This document shows positions 7,635-16,864 of a stretch of DNA of 64,000 nucleotides, piece after piece; position 1 is the first letter of the stretch, and every line of letters starts with the position of its first letter. The DNA comes from Qipengyuania spongiae. Its GTDB lineage: Bacteria > Pseudomonadota > Alphaproteobacteria > Sphingomonadales > Sphingomonadaceae. The stretch lies in the NCBI RefSeq assembly GCF_026168555.1, contig NZ_CP092471.1, positions 196,501 to 260,500 of the forward strand, read 5' to 3'. The position numbers and the translations under genes were made by a program. The notes under the pieces were generated by a model. It had not been told where the DNA came from, made no database searches, and saw nothing but the letters and a program-made list of their open reading frames with translations.

Positions 7635-8179
7635 TTTTCCGCCTCTTTGCCTTTGTCGTCATGGTCTATGCGCTGGGTTTCCTCGCTTTCGCAGTGACCC
7701 TGCCGCAACCGCTGGACGATACCCGGACCGACGCGATCCTCGTGCCGACCGGAGGCCCCGGACGCATCCAGCGCGGGCTCGAAGCGCTCCGCGCCGATCG
7801 CGCGCCCGTCCTGTTCGTGTCCGGCGTCGATCCCGAAGTGACCGCGGACGAATTCGCCCGGCAGTTCGACGTCACCGCGCGCGAGATGGATTGCTGCGTC
7901 ACTCTGGGCAAGCTGGCGGTGGATACGCGCAGCAATGCGGGCGAGGCGGCGCAGTGGCTGGCGACCAACGATTATCGCGAGGTCCGCCTGGTCACCACGG
8001 ACTGGCACATGCGCCGCGCCGCCGCCGAGATGCGCCATGCGCTGCCGGACGATATCGCGCTGGTCGAGGATGCGGTGCCGTCGGACCCCGATTTTGGCCA
8101 ACTGTTCCTCGAGTACAACAAGCTGATCGCCGTCGTGGTCTCGCAAGGGTTTCCCGACCTCGGATGGAACGCGCAATGA
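7631..8179 (+). CDS. YdcF/SanA/ElyC-family (DUF218) protein
   Basis: 182 residues beginning at a GTG that overlaps the ftsX stop. One N-terminal membrane helix (IFRLFAFVVMVYALGFLAFAV in part), then a DUF218 domain with the family landmarks TDAILVPTGGPGRIQRGLEAL, VLFVSG, SNAGEAAQWL and VTTDWHMRRA. ElyC and SanA relatives act in envelope biogenesis. Its place between ftsX and an acyltransferase in one overlapping operon suggests a role in the cell envelope or lipid carriers. Confidence 0.85.
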   Translation: MIFRLFAFVVMVYALGFLAFAVTLPQPLDDTRTDAILVPTGGPGRIQRGLEALRADRAPVLFVSGVDPEVTADEFARQFDVTAREMDCCVTLGKLAVDTRSNAGEAAQWLATNDYREVRLVTTDWHMRRAAAEMRHALPDDIALVEDAVPSDPDFGQLFLEYNKLIAVVVSQGFPDLGWNAQ

Positions 8180-8886
8180 CCTTGCTGCGCAACCTGGCCT
8201 TCTACGCCGCGTTCTATCTCGGCACGATCCCGATTACGCTGGCTGCCCTGGCGCTGCTGCCTTTCAGCCAGCGGCGGTTTCGCGGCGCGGTGGAGGCGTG
8301 GAGCGGATACCACCGCTGGTGCGTCGAGCACCTGCTGGGTTGCCGGATCCGCATCGAAGGCGTGATGCCGCCCGAACCGGTGCTCTACGCGATCAAGCAC
8401 GAAAGCTTCTTCGAGGCGATCGATGCGCCCCATCTCTTCGACCATCCCGGCGTCTTCGCCAAGGACGAGCTGTTCAGGATCTGGGGGTGGGCCCATGCGG
8501 GCGCGGCCTATGGCCTGATCAAAGTCGAGCGGAACGCCGGCGCGCGGGCGCTGATGGGCATGATACGCGAGGCCAAGCGCCTGACCGCCGCTGGGCGCCC
8601 GCTGGTGATCTTTCCGGAAGGGACGCGCGTTCCGCATGGGGAGCGACGGCGCCTTCAGGCGGGGTTTGCAGGACTCTACAAGATGCTCGGCCTGCCGGTG
8701 GTGCCGGTGGCTGTCGACAGCGGTCCGCCCTATCACCGCGGCCTGAAGCGGCGCGGCACGATCACCTACCGGTTCGGGGAGCCGATTCCGGCCGGGCTCG
8801 ATCGGCGCGATGTCGAACTGCGGGTGCTCGACGCGATCAATGCGCTCAATTCGCCGATAGAGCTTCGGCCGACCGGCGAAGAATAG
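8176..8886 (+). CDS. 1-acyl-sn-glycerol-3-phosphate acyltransferase (PlsC family)
   Basis: 236 residues. An N-terminal hydrophobic helix, the acyltransferase motif [11 protein letters not shown] (His with Glu five positions on, the HX4E form seen in many proteobacterial PlsC-like enzymes instead of HX4D), and the substrate motif VIFPEGTR. It would acylate lysophosphatidic acid to phosphatidic acid on the inner membrane. It overlaps the DUF218 gene by 4 bp (ATGA). Its last 41 bp overlap the 3' end of hisC on the opposite strand. Confidence 0.88.
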   Translation: MTLLRNLAFYAAFYLGTIPITLAALALLPFSQRRFRGAVEAWSGYHRWCVEHLLGCRIRIEGVMPPEPVLYAIKHESFFEAIDAPHLFDHPGVFAKDELFRIWGWAHAGAAYGLIKVERNAGARALMGMIREAKRLTAAGRPLVIFPEGTRVPHGERRRLQAGFAGLYKMLGLPVVPVAVDSGPPYHRGLKRRGTITYRFGEPIPAGLDRRDVELRVLDAINALNSPIELRPTGEE

Positions 8887-9967
8887 CGGCGATCTCGTCC
8901 ATCTGCGCGCGGGTGCCGATGGTGATCCGCAGCGCTTGACCCAATCCTTGTCCGGGCAGATGACGCACGGCATAGCCCCCTTCGGCCAGCGCTTCGCGCG
9001 CCACCCCGGCGCTCAGCGCCCCTTCGAACAGGACCAGCAGGAAATTCGCCTTGCTCGGCACGGCGCGCAGACCATGATTGCCGAGCGCTTCCACCGCCTC
9101 GACGAAGCGCGCCAGTTCGGCCTCGTTGTGCCGGCGCGACCGTTCGACGAAATCGGCATCTTCCAGCGCGGCTGTGGCAGCGGCCTGCCCGCCAAGCGTG
9201 ACGTTGAACGGCCCGCGAATTCGGTTGAGCGTGGCGAGGATTCCCGGAGCCGCTGTGCCCCACCCGATCCGCTCGCCCGCAAGCCCGTAAATCTTGGAGA
9301 AGGTGCGGGTCACCAGCACGTTATCGTGCGCTGCGGCCAGCGCCATCCCGCCGTCATCCTCTCCGTGCGCGAGATATTCGGCATAGGCCTGATCGACCAC
9401 GAGCAGCACGTTCCGCGGCAGGCCCGAATGAAGCCGCTCCAGCTCGCTCCGCCCGATATAGGTGCCGGTGGGATTGTTGGGATTGGCGATGAATACGACC
9501 CGCGTCCGCTCATTCACCGCGCCCAGCAGGGCATCGACATCGGCGCCGAAGTCCTTGTCCGCCACCTCCACCGGCGTCGCGCCGCAACGCCTTGCGGCAA
9601 TGTCGTAGACCGAGAAGCTGTAGCGCGAGAAGACGATCTCGTCGTCCGGCCCGGCATAGCCCTGCGCCGCGAGGTTCAGCAGTTCGTCCGATCCGGTCCC
9701 GCAAACGATACGCGCCGGATCGATCCCGTGCTTTGCACCTATCGCCTCTCTCAGCGCCCGCGCGTCGGGATCGGGATAGCGCGCCGGATCGCGCGGCTCG
9801 CCCAGCGCGACCAGCGCCTGCGGACTGCAACCAAGCGGGTTTTCGTTGGCCGACAGCTTGATAAGTTCGCGCCCGTCCTTCGCCTTGGAGGCGCCGGGGA
9901 CGTAGGCATGGATCGCTTCGATCCACGGTTTCGGGCGCGGGCCAGCGGGTGTTTCTTGTTCGCTCAT
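8846..9967 (-). CDS. hisC: Histidinol-phosphate aminotransferase
   Basis: 373 residues of the PLP-dependent class I/II aminotransferase fold: LSANENPLG near the start, [17 protein letters not shown], and the PLP lysine in [17 protein letters not shown], with RITIGT near the end. It converts imidazole acetol phosphate and glutamate to histidinol phosphate in histidine synthesis; in Sphingomonadales related enzymes can also serve aromatic amino acid synthesis. It is divergent from metX and converges, with overlap, on the acyltransferase. Confidence 0.92.
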   Translation of the reverse strand: MSEQETPAGPRPKPWIEAIHAYVPGASKAKDGRELIKLSANENPLGCSPQALVALGEPRDPARYPDPDARALREAIGAKHGIDPARIVCGTGSDELLNLAAQGYAGPDDEIVFSRYSFSVYDIAARRCGATPVEVADKDFGADVDALLGAVNERTRVVFIANPNNPTGTYIGRSELERLHSGLPRNVLLVVDQAYAEYLAHGEDDGGMALAAAHDNVLVTRTFSKIYGLAGERIGWGTAAPGILATLNRIRGPFNVTLGGQAAATAALEDADFVERSRRHNEAELARFVEAVEALGNHGLRAVPSKANFLLVLFEGALSAGVAREALAEGGYAVRHLPGQGLGQALRITIGTRAQMDEIAAILRRSAEALSAN

Positions 9968-10022
9968 GCGGCCTGCCCTTAGTGATGGACGGCGCAGTTC
10001 GACAACGCCTAAGAGCCGCAGC

Positions 10023-11117
10023 GTGACGGGTAACAGCAGAATCTGCCGGCTTTCGCAGCCTCTGCCGCTCGATGGCGGCGGCGCTCTCGAAGGCGTCGAG
10101 ATCGCCTACCAGACCTATGGCGAACTCGACGGCGCGCGCGCAAATGCGATCCTCGTCTGCCATGCACTGACCGGCGACCAGTACCTCGCCGACACGCATC
10201 CGGTGACGGGCAAGCCCGGCTGGTGGGAACGGATGGTCGGGCCGGGCAAGCCGATCGACACGAGCCGCCATTTCGTCATCTGCGCCAACGTCATCGGCAG
10301 CTGCATGGGCTCGACCGGCCCGGCAAGCATCGCCCCGGACGGGGCACCTTATGCAATGCGCTTTCCCGTCATCACCATTCGCGACATGGTGCGCGGGCTC
10401 GTCGGCCTGCTCGATGCACTGCGGATCGAGCGGCTCCACGCGGTGGTCGGCGGATCGATGGGCGGGATGCAGGCATTGAGCCTGGCCGCCAACTGGCCCG
10501 AGCGTGCCGGGCGCGTGCTGGTGATCGCCTCGACCAGTCGCCATTCGGCGCAGAACATCGCCTTTCACGAGCTAGGGCGACAGGCGATCATGGCCGATCC
10601 GAACTGGCGGCGGGGCGAATACTACGGTTCCGACGCGCAGCCTGTCGCCGGACTGGCCGTGGCGCGCATGGCCGCGCATGTCACCTACCTCTCCGAGGAA
10701 GGGCTGACTGCCAAGTTCGGCCGCAACCTTCAGGATCGCCCGGAAAAGAGCTTCGGCTTCGACGCCGATTTCCAGGTCGAGAGTTATCTGCGCTATCAGG
10801 GCAGCGGCTTCACCAAGCGGTTCGACGCCAACAGCTACCTCTACATCACCCGCGCGATGGACTATTTCGATCTTGCCGAGGAACATGGAGGACGGCTGGC
10901 CGATGCCTTTGCCGGAACGGCGGCGCGTTTCTGCCTCGTCAGCTTCGATTCCGACTGGCTTTACCCGACATCGGAAAGCCGCCATGTGGTCCATGCACTG
11001 AACGCCGCCGGCGCGCCGGTGAGCTTCGTCGAACTGAGCGCGCCGCACGGGCACGACAGTTTCCTGCTGGAGCACGAGACGCTCGACCGGGTGGTCCGGG
11101 GTTTCCTCGATGGCTGA
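10023..11117 (+). CDS. metX: Homoserine O-acetyltransferase
   Basis: 364 residues of the MetX alpha/beta hydrolase family: CHALTGDQY, the nucleophile elbow [12 protein letters not shown] (Ser), and a C-terminal Asp (FDSDWLYP) and His (APHGHDSFL). It activates homoserine for methionine synthesis. The open frame reaches back to an ATG at 9966, but that codon overlaps the hisC start on the other strand, so the GTG at 10023 in front of the conserved part is preferred; the start is uncertain. It overlaps metW by 8 bp. Confidence 0.88.
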   Translation: MTGNSRICRLSQPLPLDGGGALEGVEIAYQTYGELDGARANAILVCHALTGDQYLADTHPVTGKPGWWERMVGPGKPIDTSRHFVICANVIGSCMGSTGPASIAPDGAPYAMRFPVITIRDMVRGLVGLLDALRIERLHAVVGGSMGGMQALSLAANWPERAGRVLVIASTSRHSAQNIAFHELGRQAIMADPNWRRGEYYGSDAQPVAGLAVARMAAHVTYLSEEGLTAKFGRNLQDRPEKSFGFDADFQVESYLRYQGSGFTKRFDANSYLYITRAMDYFDLAEEHGGRLADAFAGTAARFCLVSFDSDWLYPTSESRHVVHALNAAGAPVSFVELSAPHGHDSFLLEHETLDRVVRGFLDG

Positions 11118-11709
11118 GCCGCGCAGCGCCCTGCGCCCCGATCTCGCAGTGATCGCCGACCACGTGCCCCCGGGCAGTCGCGTGCTCGACATCGGATGCG
11201 GCGACGGCGCTTTGATGGCGGCCTTGCGGGCGCGCGGCTGCGACGTGCGCGGGATCGAAATCGACCCCGACAGCGTCGAGCGCTGCGTGGCGCAGGGGCT
11301 CAGCGTGGTACAGGGCGACGCCGACAACCATCTGGTCGACTATCCGGATGGCGGTTTCGACTACGCCGTGCTCAGCCAGACCTTGCAAACCACCGCGCGG
11401 CCCGACCGGATGCTGGAGCAGCTTCTGCGCGTGGGCAAACGCGCGTTCGTCAGCTTTCCCAATTTCGCCCAGTGGCGCACGCGCGCCGCCCTGATGTTCG
11501 GCGGGCGGATGCCGGTCACCCGTGCCCTGCCGGTCAGTTGGTATGCCACGGCGAACATCCACCATGTGACTGTGGCCGATTTTCGCGAACTGGCGCAGGA
11601 GAAGGGGGCGCGCATCGAAGGCGAATGGTTCTTCTCCAGCGAACGCAGGATCGCAGCGCGCGGCGCCAATATCCGAGCCGAGTTCGCGGTGTTCGAACTG
11701 GGGCGCTGA
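11110..11709 (+). CDS. metW: Methionine biosynthesis protein MetW
   Basis: 199 residues with a class I methyltransferase-like core ([15 protein letters not shown]) and MetW-type sequence ([46 protein letters not shown]). It is the usual partner of MetX in Alphaproteobacteria; the pair is needed for efficient homoserine acetylation. The stop directly abuts the stop of the convergent fghA gene (11709/11710), with no terminator between. Confidence 0.93.
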   Translation: MAEPRSALRPDLAVIADHVPPGSRVLDIGCGDGALMAALRARGCDVRGIEIDPDSVERCVAQGLSVVQGDADNHLVDYPDGGFDYAVLSQTLQTTARPDRMLEQLLRVGKRAFVSFPNFAQWRTRAALMFGGRMPVTRALPVSWYATANIHHVTVADFRELAQEKGARIEGEWFFSSERRIAARGANIRAEFAVFELGR

Positions 11710-12558
11710 TCAGGCCGTCAAACGGTCCGCGTGCCAGGCGACATGCTCGGCCATGAAGGTCGAGATGAAATAGTAGGAATGGTCGTAGCCGTCCTGCATC
11801 CGGATGGTCGGCTTCATCCCCGCCTTGGCGCAGGCCATGGACAGTGCGCCGGTCTTCAGCTGCTCGTCCAGGAACTGGTCGGCAGTGCCCTGATCGACGA
11901 GGATGTGATCGGCCCGTGCCCCGTCCTCGATCAGCGCGACGGCATCGTATTCGCGCCAGGCGGCCCGGTCCTCGCCGAGATAGCGGCCGAGCGCCTTTTC
12001 GCCCCATGGAACCGAGGACGGCGCTGCGATCGGCGAAAAGGCGCTGATCGAACGGAAGCGGCCCGGATTGCGCAGGCCGATGGTCAGCGCGCCATGGCCG
12101 CCCATCGAATGGCCCATGATGGACTGGCGGCCGAGGTCCACCGGAAACGCGCGTGCCACAAGCTGAGGCAGCTCGTCCTCGATATAGCTGCGCATCCTGA
12201 AATGCTGCGACCACGGCTCCTGCGTCGCGTCGAGGTAGAAGCCCGCGCCCTTGCCAAAATCGTATTCGTCATCAACGTCGGGCACGTTCTCGCCCCGCGG
12301 CGAGGTGTCGGGCGCGACGAAGATCACGCCCCGCTCGGCACAGGCGCGGCGGTACTCGCCTTTCTCGGTGACGTTGGCGTGGGTGCAGGTGAGGCCGGAA
12401 AGGTACCACAGCACGGGCAGTTTCGCGTCTTCCGCCAACCCCTCGGCCTGGGGCGGCAGATAGACCGAGAAGGTCATCTCGGTGCCGGTCGCCTCGGAAG
12501 GGTGTGACAGCACGAATTGCTGCCCGCCATAGCTCTTGTTCTGCGAGAGATAGTCCAT
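11710..12558 (-). CDS. fghA: S-formylglutathione hydrolase
   Basis: 282 residues of the esterase D family. Catalytic Ser in SIMGHSMGGHGAL, Asp in LVDQGTADQFL and His in DGYDHSYYF. It hydrolyses S-formylglutathione to formate and glutathione, the second step of glutathione-dependent formaldehyde oxidation. It is the last gene of a four-gene operon headed by the class III alcohol dehydrogenase. Confidence 0.94.
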   Translation of the reverse strand: MDYLSQNKSYGGQQFVLSHPSEATGTEMTFSVYLPPQAEGLAEDAKLPVLWYLSGLTCTHANVTEKGEYRRACAERGVIFVAPDTSPRGENVPDVDDEYDFGKGAGFYLDATQEPWSQHFRMRSYIEDELPQLVARAFPVDLGRQSIMGHSMGGHGALTIGLRNPGRFRSISAFSPIAAPSSVPWGEKALGRYLGEDRAAWREYDAVALIEDGARADHILVDQGTADQFLDEQLKTGALSMACAKAGMKPTIRMQDGYDHSYYFISTFMAEHVAWHADRLTA

Positions 12559-12627
12559 GCAGCCTGCGCTGCGCAGGTCGCTCGCCGCGGGTCAATATGC
12601 CTGCGGCGAGCGGACCGCGTGCCGGGA

Positions 12628-13020
12628 TCAGCCCGGGCGGTGGATGCCGCAGATCTTGTGCCCGTCGAGATCGCGGAAATAGGACAGGTGGATCGGGCCC
12701 ATCGTGGTTTCGCGCAGGCCGGGCGGATCCTCGATGCTGGTGCCGCCGGCCTCGATCGCCACGTCGTGCAGTTCCTTGACCTGCTCGGGCGAAGAGCACT
12801 TGAAGCCGATGGTCATGCCGTTGGCCGCAGTCGCCGGCTCGCCGTCGATCGGCTGGCTGAGAGCGAGCGTGTTGCCGTCATGCATGAAGAAGACCCGCTT
12901 CGTGCCTCCGGCAGTGGTGTTGTCCATCGACTTGGTCGCGCCGAGAACTCCGAGCACTTTTTCGTAGAATGCCCTCGATTTCTCGATGTCGTTGGTGCCG
13001 ATCATGATGTGATTGAACAT
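12628..13020 (-). CDS. VOC-family (glyoxalase-like) protein
   Basis: 130 residues of the vicinal-oxygen-chelate fold: FNHIMIGTNDIEKSRAFYEKVLG at the start, and IHLSYFRDLDGHKICGIHR at the end. Metal-ligand-type His (FNHIM) and acidic positions are present, but the reaction cannot be read from sequence. It lies between the cupin gene and fghA in the formaldehyde operon, so a role in processing a small glutathione or aldehyde adduct is plausible. Confidence 0.8.
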   Translation of the reverse strand: MFNHIMIGTNDIEKSRAFYEKVLGVLGATKSMDNTTAGGTKRVFFMHDGNTLALSQPIDGEPATAANGMTIGFKCSSPEQVKELHDVAIEAGGTSIEDPPGLRETTMGPIHLSYFRDLDGHKICGIHRPG

Positions 13021-13058
13021 ATCGCTCCTCTCGTTATCGTGGTTGTTGTCGGGCGTTG

Positions 13059-13412
13059 TCAGGCCTCGACCGCAAGGGTCGCGGTTTCGTGGTCGCCGGT
13101 ATTGGGCGATCCCGCGGGATCGAGCATCATCAGTTTCACTTCGCCCCGCCCCGCCACGGGCCGGTGCTCCTCGCCCTTTGCGATCAGCAGGAGATCGCCC
13201 GGGCCAAGCGTTTCCGTCCGGTCGCGAAACTCGACGTCGAGTTCGCCCTCGAGGCAGAGGAACAGCTCGTCATGGTCGTGCGCGTGCCAGCGGAATTCGC
13301 CGTCCAGCCGGGCGATGCGGACCTCGTGCCCTTCGTAACGGGCGACGATGCGCGGCGCCCAGGTTTCGGAGAACCCTGCGAACTTCTCCGCCAGATTGAC
13401 CCGGGTTCCCAT
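13059..13412 (-). CDS. Small cupin-domain protein
   Basis: 117 residues, one cupin barrel with both metal motifs: WHAHDHDELFLCLEGELDV (motif 1, HXHX4E) and GDLLLIAKGEEHRP (motif 2). The ATG overlaps the stop of frmA (ATGA), so it is translated from the same message. Single cupins of this type often bind a metal and act on small organic acids or aldehydes; no specific function can be given. It may assist formaldehyde or formyl-adduct handling. Confidence 0.8.
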   Translation of the reverse strand: MGTRVNLAEKFAGFSETWAPRIVARYEGHEVRIARLDGEFRWHAHDHDELFLCLEGELDVEFRDRTETLGPGDLLLIAKGEEHRPVAGRGEVKLMMLDPAGSPNTGDHETATLAVEA

Positions 13413-14521
13413 CAGTCGAACACGACCACGCTGCGGATGCTTTCGCCTGCATGCATCAGATCGAAGCCCTTGTTGATCTCTTCCAGCTTCAACACGTGGG
13501 TGATCATCGGGTCGATTTGGATCTTGCCGTCCATATACCAGTCGACGATCTTCGGCACGTCGGTACGGCCCTTGGCCCCGCCGAAGGCGGTGCCGCGCCA
13601 GTTGCGCCCGGTCACCAGCTGGAAGGGGCGCGTCTCGATCGTCTTGCCCGCTTCGGCCACGCCGATGATGATCGAGGTGCCCCAGCCCTTGTGGCAGCAT
13701 TCGAGCGCCTGGCGCATGACATCGGTGTTGCCGGTGCAGTCGAAGCTGTAATCCGCCCCGCCGTCGAGCATCGCGACAAGCGTGGCGACGACATCATCGA
13801 CCTCCTTCGGATTGACGAAATCGGTCATTCCGAAATGTTCGCCCCAGACCTTCTTCTCGGCATTGATATCAACGCCCACGATCCGGTCGGCACCGGCCAT
13901 CCGCGCGCCCTGGATCACGTTCAGCCCGATCCCGCCGAGGCCGAACACCACGACATTGTCGCCCGGCTTCACCTGCGCGGTGTTGACCACGGCGCCGACC
14001 CCAGTCGTCACCCCGCAGCCGACATAGCAGGTGGTGTGGAACGGCGCGTCCTCGCGGATTTTGGCCACCGCGATTTCGGGCAGGACGGTGAAGTTGGAGA
14101 AGGTCGAACAGCCCATGTAGTGATAGATCGGCTTGCCGTTGTAGCTGAAGCGCGTCGTGCCATCGGGCATCAATCCCTTGCCCTGCGTCTCGCGGATCGC
14201 GCTGCACAGGTTCGTCTTGCCGCTGAGACACATTTTGCACTGGCGGCATTCCGGCGTGTAGAGCGGGATCACATGGTCGCCTTCCTTCACGGAGGCGACC
14301 CCCGGCCCGACCTCGCGCACGATCCCGGCGCCTTCATGGCCCAGCACGCTGGGGAACAGGCCTTCGCTGTCGAGCCCATCGAGCGTGTACGCATCGGTGT
14401 GGCAAATCCCGGTCGCCATGATCTCGATCAGGACCTCGCCTGCCTTCGGCCCTTCGAGATCGAGTTCGACGATCTCCAGCGGCTGCTTGGCTTCGAAGGC
14501 GACGGCGGCTCTGGTCTTCAT
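13412..14521 (-). CDS. frmA: S-(hydroxymethyl)glutathione dehydrogenase / class III alcohol dehydrogenase
   Basis: 369 residues, full length for the family. Catalytic zinc site ([20 protein letters not shown]), structural zinc cysteines (PECRQCKMC ... NLC) and the NAD fold ([15 protein letters not shown]). It oxidises the spontaneous formaldehyde-glutathione adduct to S-formylglutathione and can also reduce S-nitrosoglutathione. First gene of the operon frmA-cupin-VOC-fghA. Confidence 0.95.
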   Translation of the reverse strand: MKTRAAVAFEAKQPLEIVELDLEGPKAGEVLIEIMATGICHTDAYTLDGLDSEGLFPSVLGHEGAGIVREVGPGVASVKEGDHVIPLYTPECRQCKMCLSGKTNLCSAIRETQGKGLMPDGTTRFSYNGKPIYHYMGCSTFSNFTVLPEIAVAKIREDAPFHTTCYVGCGVTTGVGAVVNTAQVKPGDNVVVFGLGGIGLNVIQGARMAGADRIVGVDINAEKKVWGEHFGMTDFVNPKEVDDVVATLVAMLDGGADYSFDCTGNTDVMRQALECCHKGWGTSIIIGVAEAGKTIETRPFQLVTGRNWRGTAFGGAKGRTDVPKIVDWYMDGKIQIDPMITHVLKLEEINKGFDLMHAGESIRSVVVFD

Positions 14522-14616
14522 CGGTCAATTCTCCTTGGGCACAAGGCGTAGGCAAGCCGTTCCCCCGCCGCAAGGCATTCGGTTGCGGTTCAGTGCCGGA
14601 GAGATACAGAGCACCC

Positions 14617-14997
14617 ATGTTCTCACATTTCCTGGCAAGCGCCCTCGTTCTGTCCGCCGCCGCGCAGCCCGCGCCTCTCGCCTCTGGAGCAACGGGGGCG
14701 GACCTGCCGATCGAGCAGCAGACCGCCCTTCGCTGCGCGACCGCGATCGCCATCGCCACCGAGCGCCAGCGGACCGGGACTGCCGGAAACGAGGACTGGC
14801 CGGACCTTCTCGAGAACCAGCGCGGGCGGGAATTTTTCGTCCGCAGCTTCGCCAGGCTGATCGACGATACGGGCTTGTCGCGCGAGGAGCTTGCCCTGCG
14901 CGGGCGGGCGGAGGCAGAAGCGCTGGCCGCAGACAACGCGATGCTCGACGCCGTGATGCCGCCCTGCCTGCTTATGATGCGCGCCTCCGGCCTCTAG
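14617..14997 (+). CDS. Small exported protein, unknown
   Basis: 126 residues with a Sec signal peptide (FSHFLASALVLSAAAQPAP) and a helical mature part with two cysteines (ALRCATAIAIATERQ, PPCLLMM) that could form a disulfide. An open frame begins at a GTG at 14593, but the ATG at 14617 is preferred because it starts the signal peptide. No family recognised with confidence; comparable small secreted proteins are frequent in Sphingomonadales. Divergent from frmA. Confidence 0.65.
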   Translation: MFSHFLASALVLSAAAQPAPLASGATGADLPIEQQTALRCATAIAIATERQRTGTAGNEDWPDLLENQRGREFFVRSFARLIDDTGLSREELALRGRAEAEALAADNAMLDAVMPPCLLMMRASGL

Positions 14998-15075
14998 AAG
15001 CCTGACAAAACGTTTCAGCGGCGGTTCACTCCACTTACGCCACTGTTCCTGCGCAGTAGAACAAGGTTGCCGACC

Positions 15076-15543
15076 ATGATTCGCACATTGACCGCCCTCG
15101 CCGCCGCGCCGTTGCTGGTCGCCGCCACGCCTTCCTCCGCGCAGGACATCTATCTCGACGAGCCGCCGCTCGCCGATGAATCGCTCGACCGGATGGGCGA
15201 TGCCCTTTCCGATCCCGTCCGTCAGCAGGAGCTTGCCACCTCGCTTGCAGTGGTGACCGAGATCCTGCTCGACCTGCCGCTCGCCCCGATCATCGATCCC
15301 CTGGCGCAGGCCGCAGGGCAGGCGACCGGAGAGCCGGTCCGCCGGATCGATCCCGACACGACACTGCGCCGGATAGCGCCCGATGCCGGCCGCGTCTCCG
15401 CGGAGATCCAGGACAAGCTCCCCCGGACCATGCAAGGGATCGGCGCGATGAGCGGAGCGGTCTCCCGGATGATGCCGGCGCTGCGCGACATGGCCGCTCA
15501 GCTGCGCGCCGCGATCCCCGAGCAGCCAGTCGCGGATTACTGA
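15076..15543 (+). CDS. Small exported protein, unknown
   Basis: 155 residues with a Sec signal (MIRTLTALAAAPLLVAATP, cleavage near SSAQ-D) and a mostly helical mature domain with a hydrophobic segment (LLDLPLAPIIDPLAQAAGQA). No cysteines or recognisable enzyme motif. It stands alone, 78 bp after the previous small exported gene, and the two may be co-transcribed. Function unknown. Confidence 0.65.
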   Translation: MIRTLTALAAAPLLVAATPSSAQDIYLDEPPLADESLDRMGDALSDPVRQQELATSLAVVTEILLDLPLAPIIDPLAQAAGQATGEPVRRIDPDTTLRRIAPDAGRVSAEIQDKLPRTMQGIGAMSGAVSRMMPALRDMAAQLRAAIPEQPVADY

Positions 15544-15631
15544 CCGGCGCGGGCCGCCGCGCCCCTTTTCGCGCCAGCTCGTCGCGCATGGTGGATTTTG
15601 CCGTCGCAGTGATGCATGAATGCAGCGACTT

Positions 15632-16303
15632 ATGTGGCAACTCCACCATTTCCCCCTCTGCCCGTTCAGCCGCAAGGTTCGCCTGACGCTCGGCGAGAAG
15701 AACGTGCCCTTCGAACTCGTCACCCAGTTGCCGTGGGAAGGGCGCGACGAATTGTGGCGCCTGAACGATGCCGGGCGCGTGCCCGTGCTGCACGATCCGG
15801 CGCGCAACATCGCGCTGTGCGACAGCCGGGCGATCTGCGAATATTTCGAGGAAACCGGCCAGCAAGCCTCGCTGCTCGGCGGATCGGCGCTGGCCCGGGC
15901 AGAAATCCGCCGCTTGGTCGCTCTGTTCGACGAGAATTTCCATGACGATGTGGTCGGACCTCTGCTGCACGAAAAGCTCAAGAAGCGGACCGTCTACCGC
16001 CAGCCGCCGGATTCGCGCGCACTGCGCGAGGCGATGAAGCTGGCGCATGGCCACCTCGACTATATCGACTGGCTGGTGGACAATCGCAGCTGGCTGGGCG
16101 GCGCGACGATGAGCCTCGCCGATCTGGCCGCCGCGGCACAGATTTCGGTCGCCGACTATCTCGGCGGGATCGACTGGTCGGGCCACGAACAGACACGCAG
16201 CTGGTATTCGGTGTTCAAGAGTCGCCCCAGCTTCCGCGCCCTGCTGTCGGAACGGATGGACGGGATTGCCCCGCCCCGGCACTATGCGCTCGTCGATGCG
16301 TAA
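15632..16303 (+). CDS. Glutathione S-transferase family protein
   Basis: 223 residues: thioredoxin-like N-terminal domain (HFPLCPFSRKVRLTLGEK, cis-Pro in RVPVLHD, DSRAICEYF) and a helical C-terminal domain. Residue Ser/Cys in CPFSRK lies where bacterial GSTs activate glutathione. The ATG at 15632 begins at the conserved MWQLHHFPL; an in-frame ATG at 15620 is possible. Substrate unknown; the nearby formaldehyde operon and msrB suggest stress detoxification. Confidence 0.85.
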   Translation: MWQLHHFPLCPFSRKVRLTLGEKNVPFELVTQLPWEGRDELWRLNDAGRVPVLHDPARNIALCDSRAICEYFEETGQQASLLGGSALARAEIRRLVALFDENFHDDVVGPLLHEKLKKRTVYRQPPDSRALREAMKLAHGHLDYIDWLVDNRSWLGGATMSLADLAAAAQISVADYLGGIDWSGHEQTRSWYSVFKSRPSFRALLSERMDGIAPPRHYALVDA

Positions 16304-16369
16304 TACTCTCGTGCCGGCGACTGCCGGCAGGCGGGCCCTGCAGTGGCCACGCGAGACTGGAGCCTTACG

Positions 16370-16768
16370 ATGACCGACAAGATGAACCTCACCGACGCCG
16401 AATGGCGCGAAAAGCTCACGCCCGAGCAGTATCACGTCCTGCGCGAAAAGGGCACCGAGCGCGCCTTCACCGGCGAATACGACAAGAACAAGCAGGCGGG
16501 CGAATATCATTGTGCCGCATGCGGCCAGCTCGTGTTCGAGAGCGAGGATAAATACGACAGCGGTTCGGGCTGGCCCAGCTTCACCGCCCCGGCCGATGGC
16601 GAGGCGGTCGAGGAACACCGCGATGCGAGCCACGGCATGATCCGCACCGAGGTCGTCTGCGGCAAGTGCGAGAGCCATCTCGGACATGTCTTTCCCGACG
16701 GGCCGGGCGAGAACGGGCTGCGTTACTGCATCAATTCCGCCGCGCTCGATTTCGAGCCGGAAGACTGA
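16370..16768 (+). CDS. msrB: Peptide-methionine (R)-S-oxide reductase MsrB
   Basis: 132 residues with zinc cysteines (CAAC, CGKC), the substrate motif [17 protein letters not shown] and the catalytic RYCINSAAL. It repairs the R epimer of methionine sulfoxide. The complementary MsrA is at 30.2-30.8 kb. No signal peptide is seen, so it should be cytoplasmic. Confidence 0.95.
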   Translation: MTDKMNLTDAEWREKLTPEQYHVLREKGTERAFTGEYDKNKQAGEYHCAACGQLVFESEDKYDSGSGWPSFTAPADGEAVEEHRDASHGMIRTEVVCGKCESHLGHVFPDGPGENGLRYCINSAALDFEPED

Positions 16769-16864
16769 TCGTCCCGCCTCCCGCGAAGGGTTTGCACGCG
16801 ACTATTCACCCCGGGTTACAACTCGCCTATGCACTGGCCCGGCAAGGGCTATGGATGAGATGAA

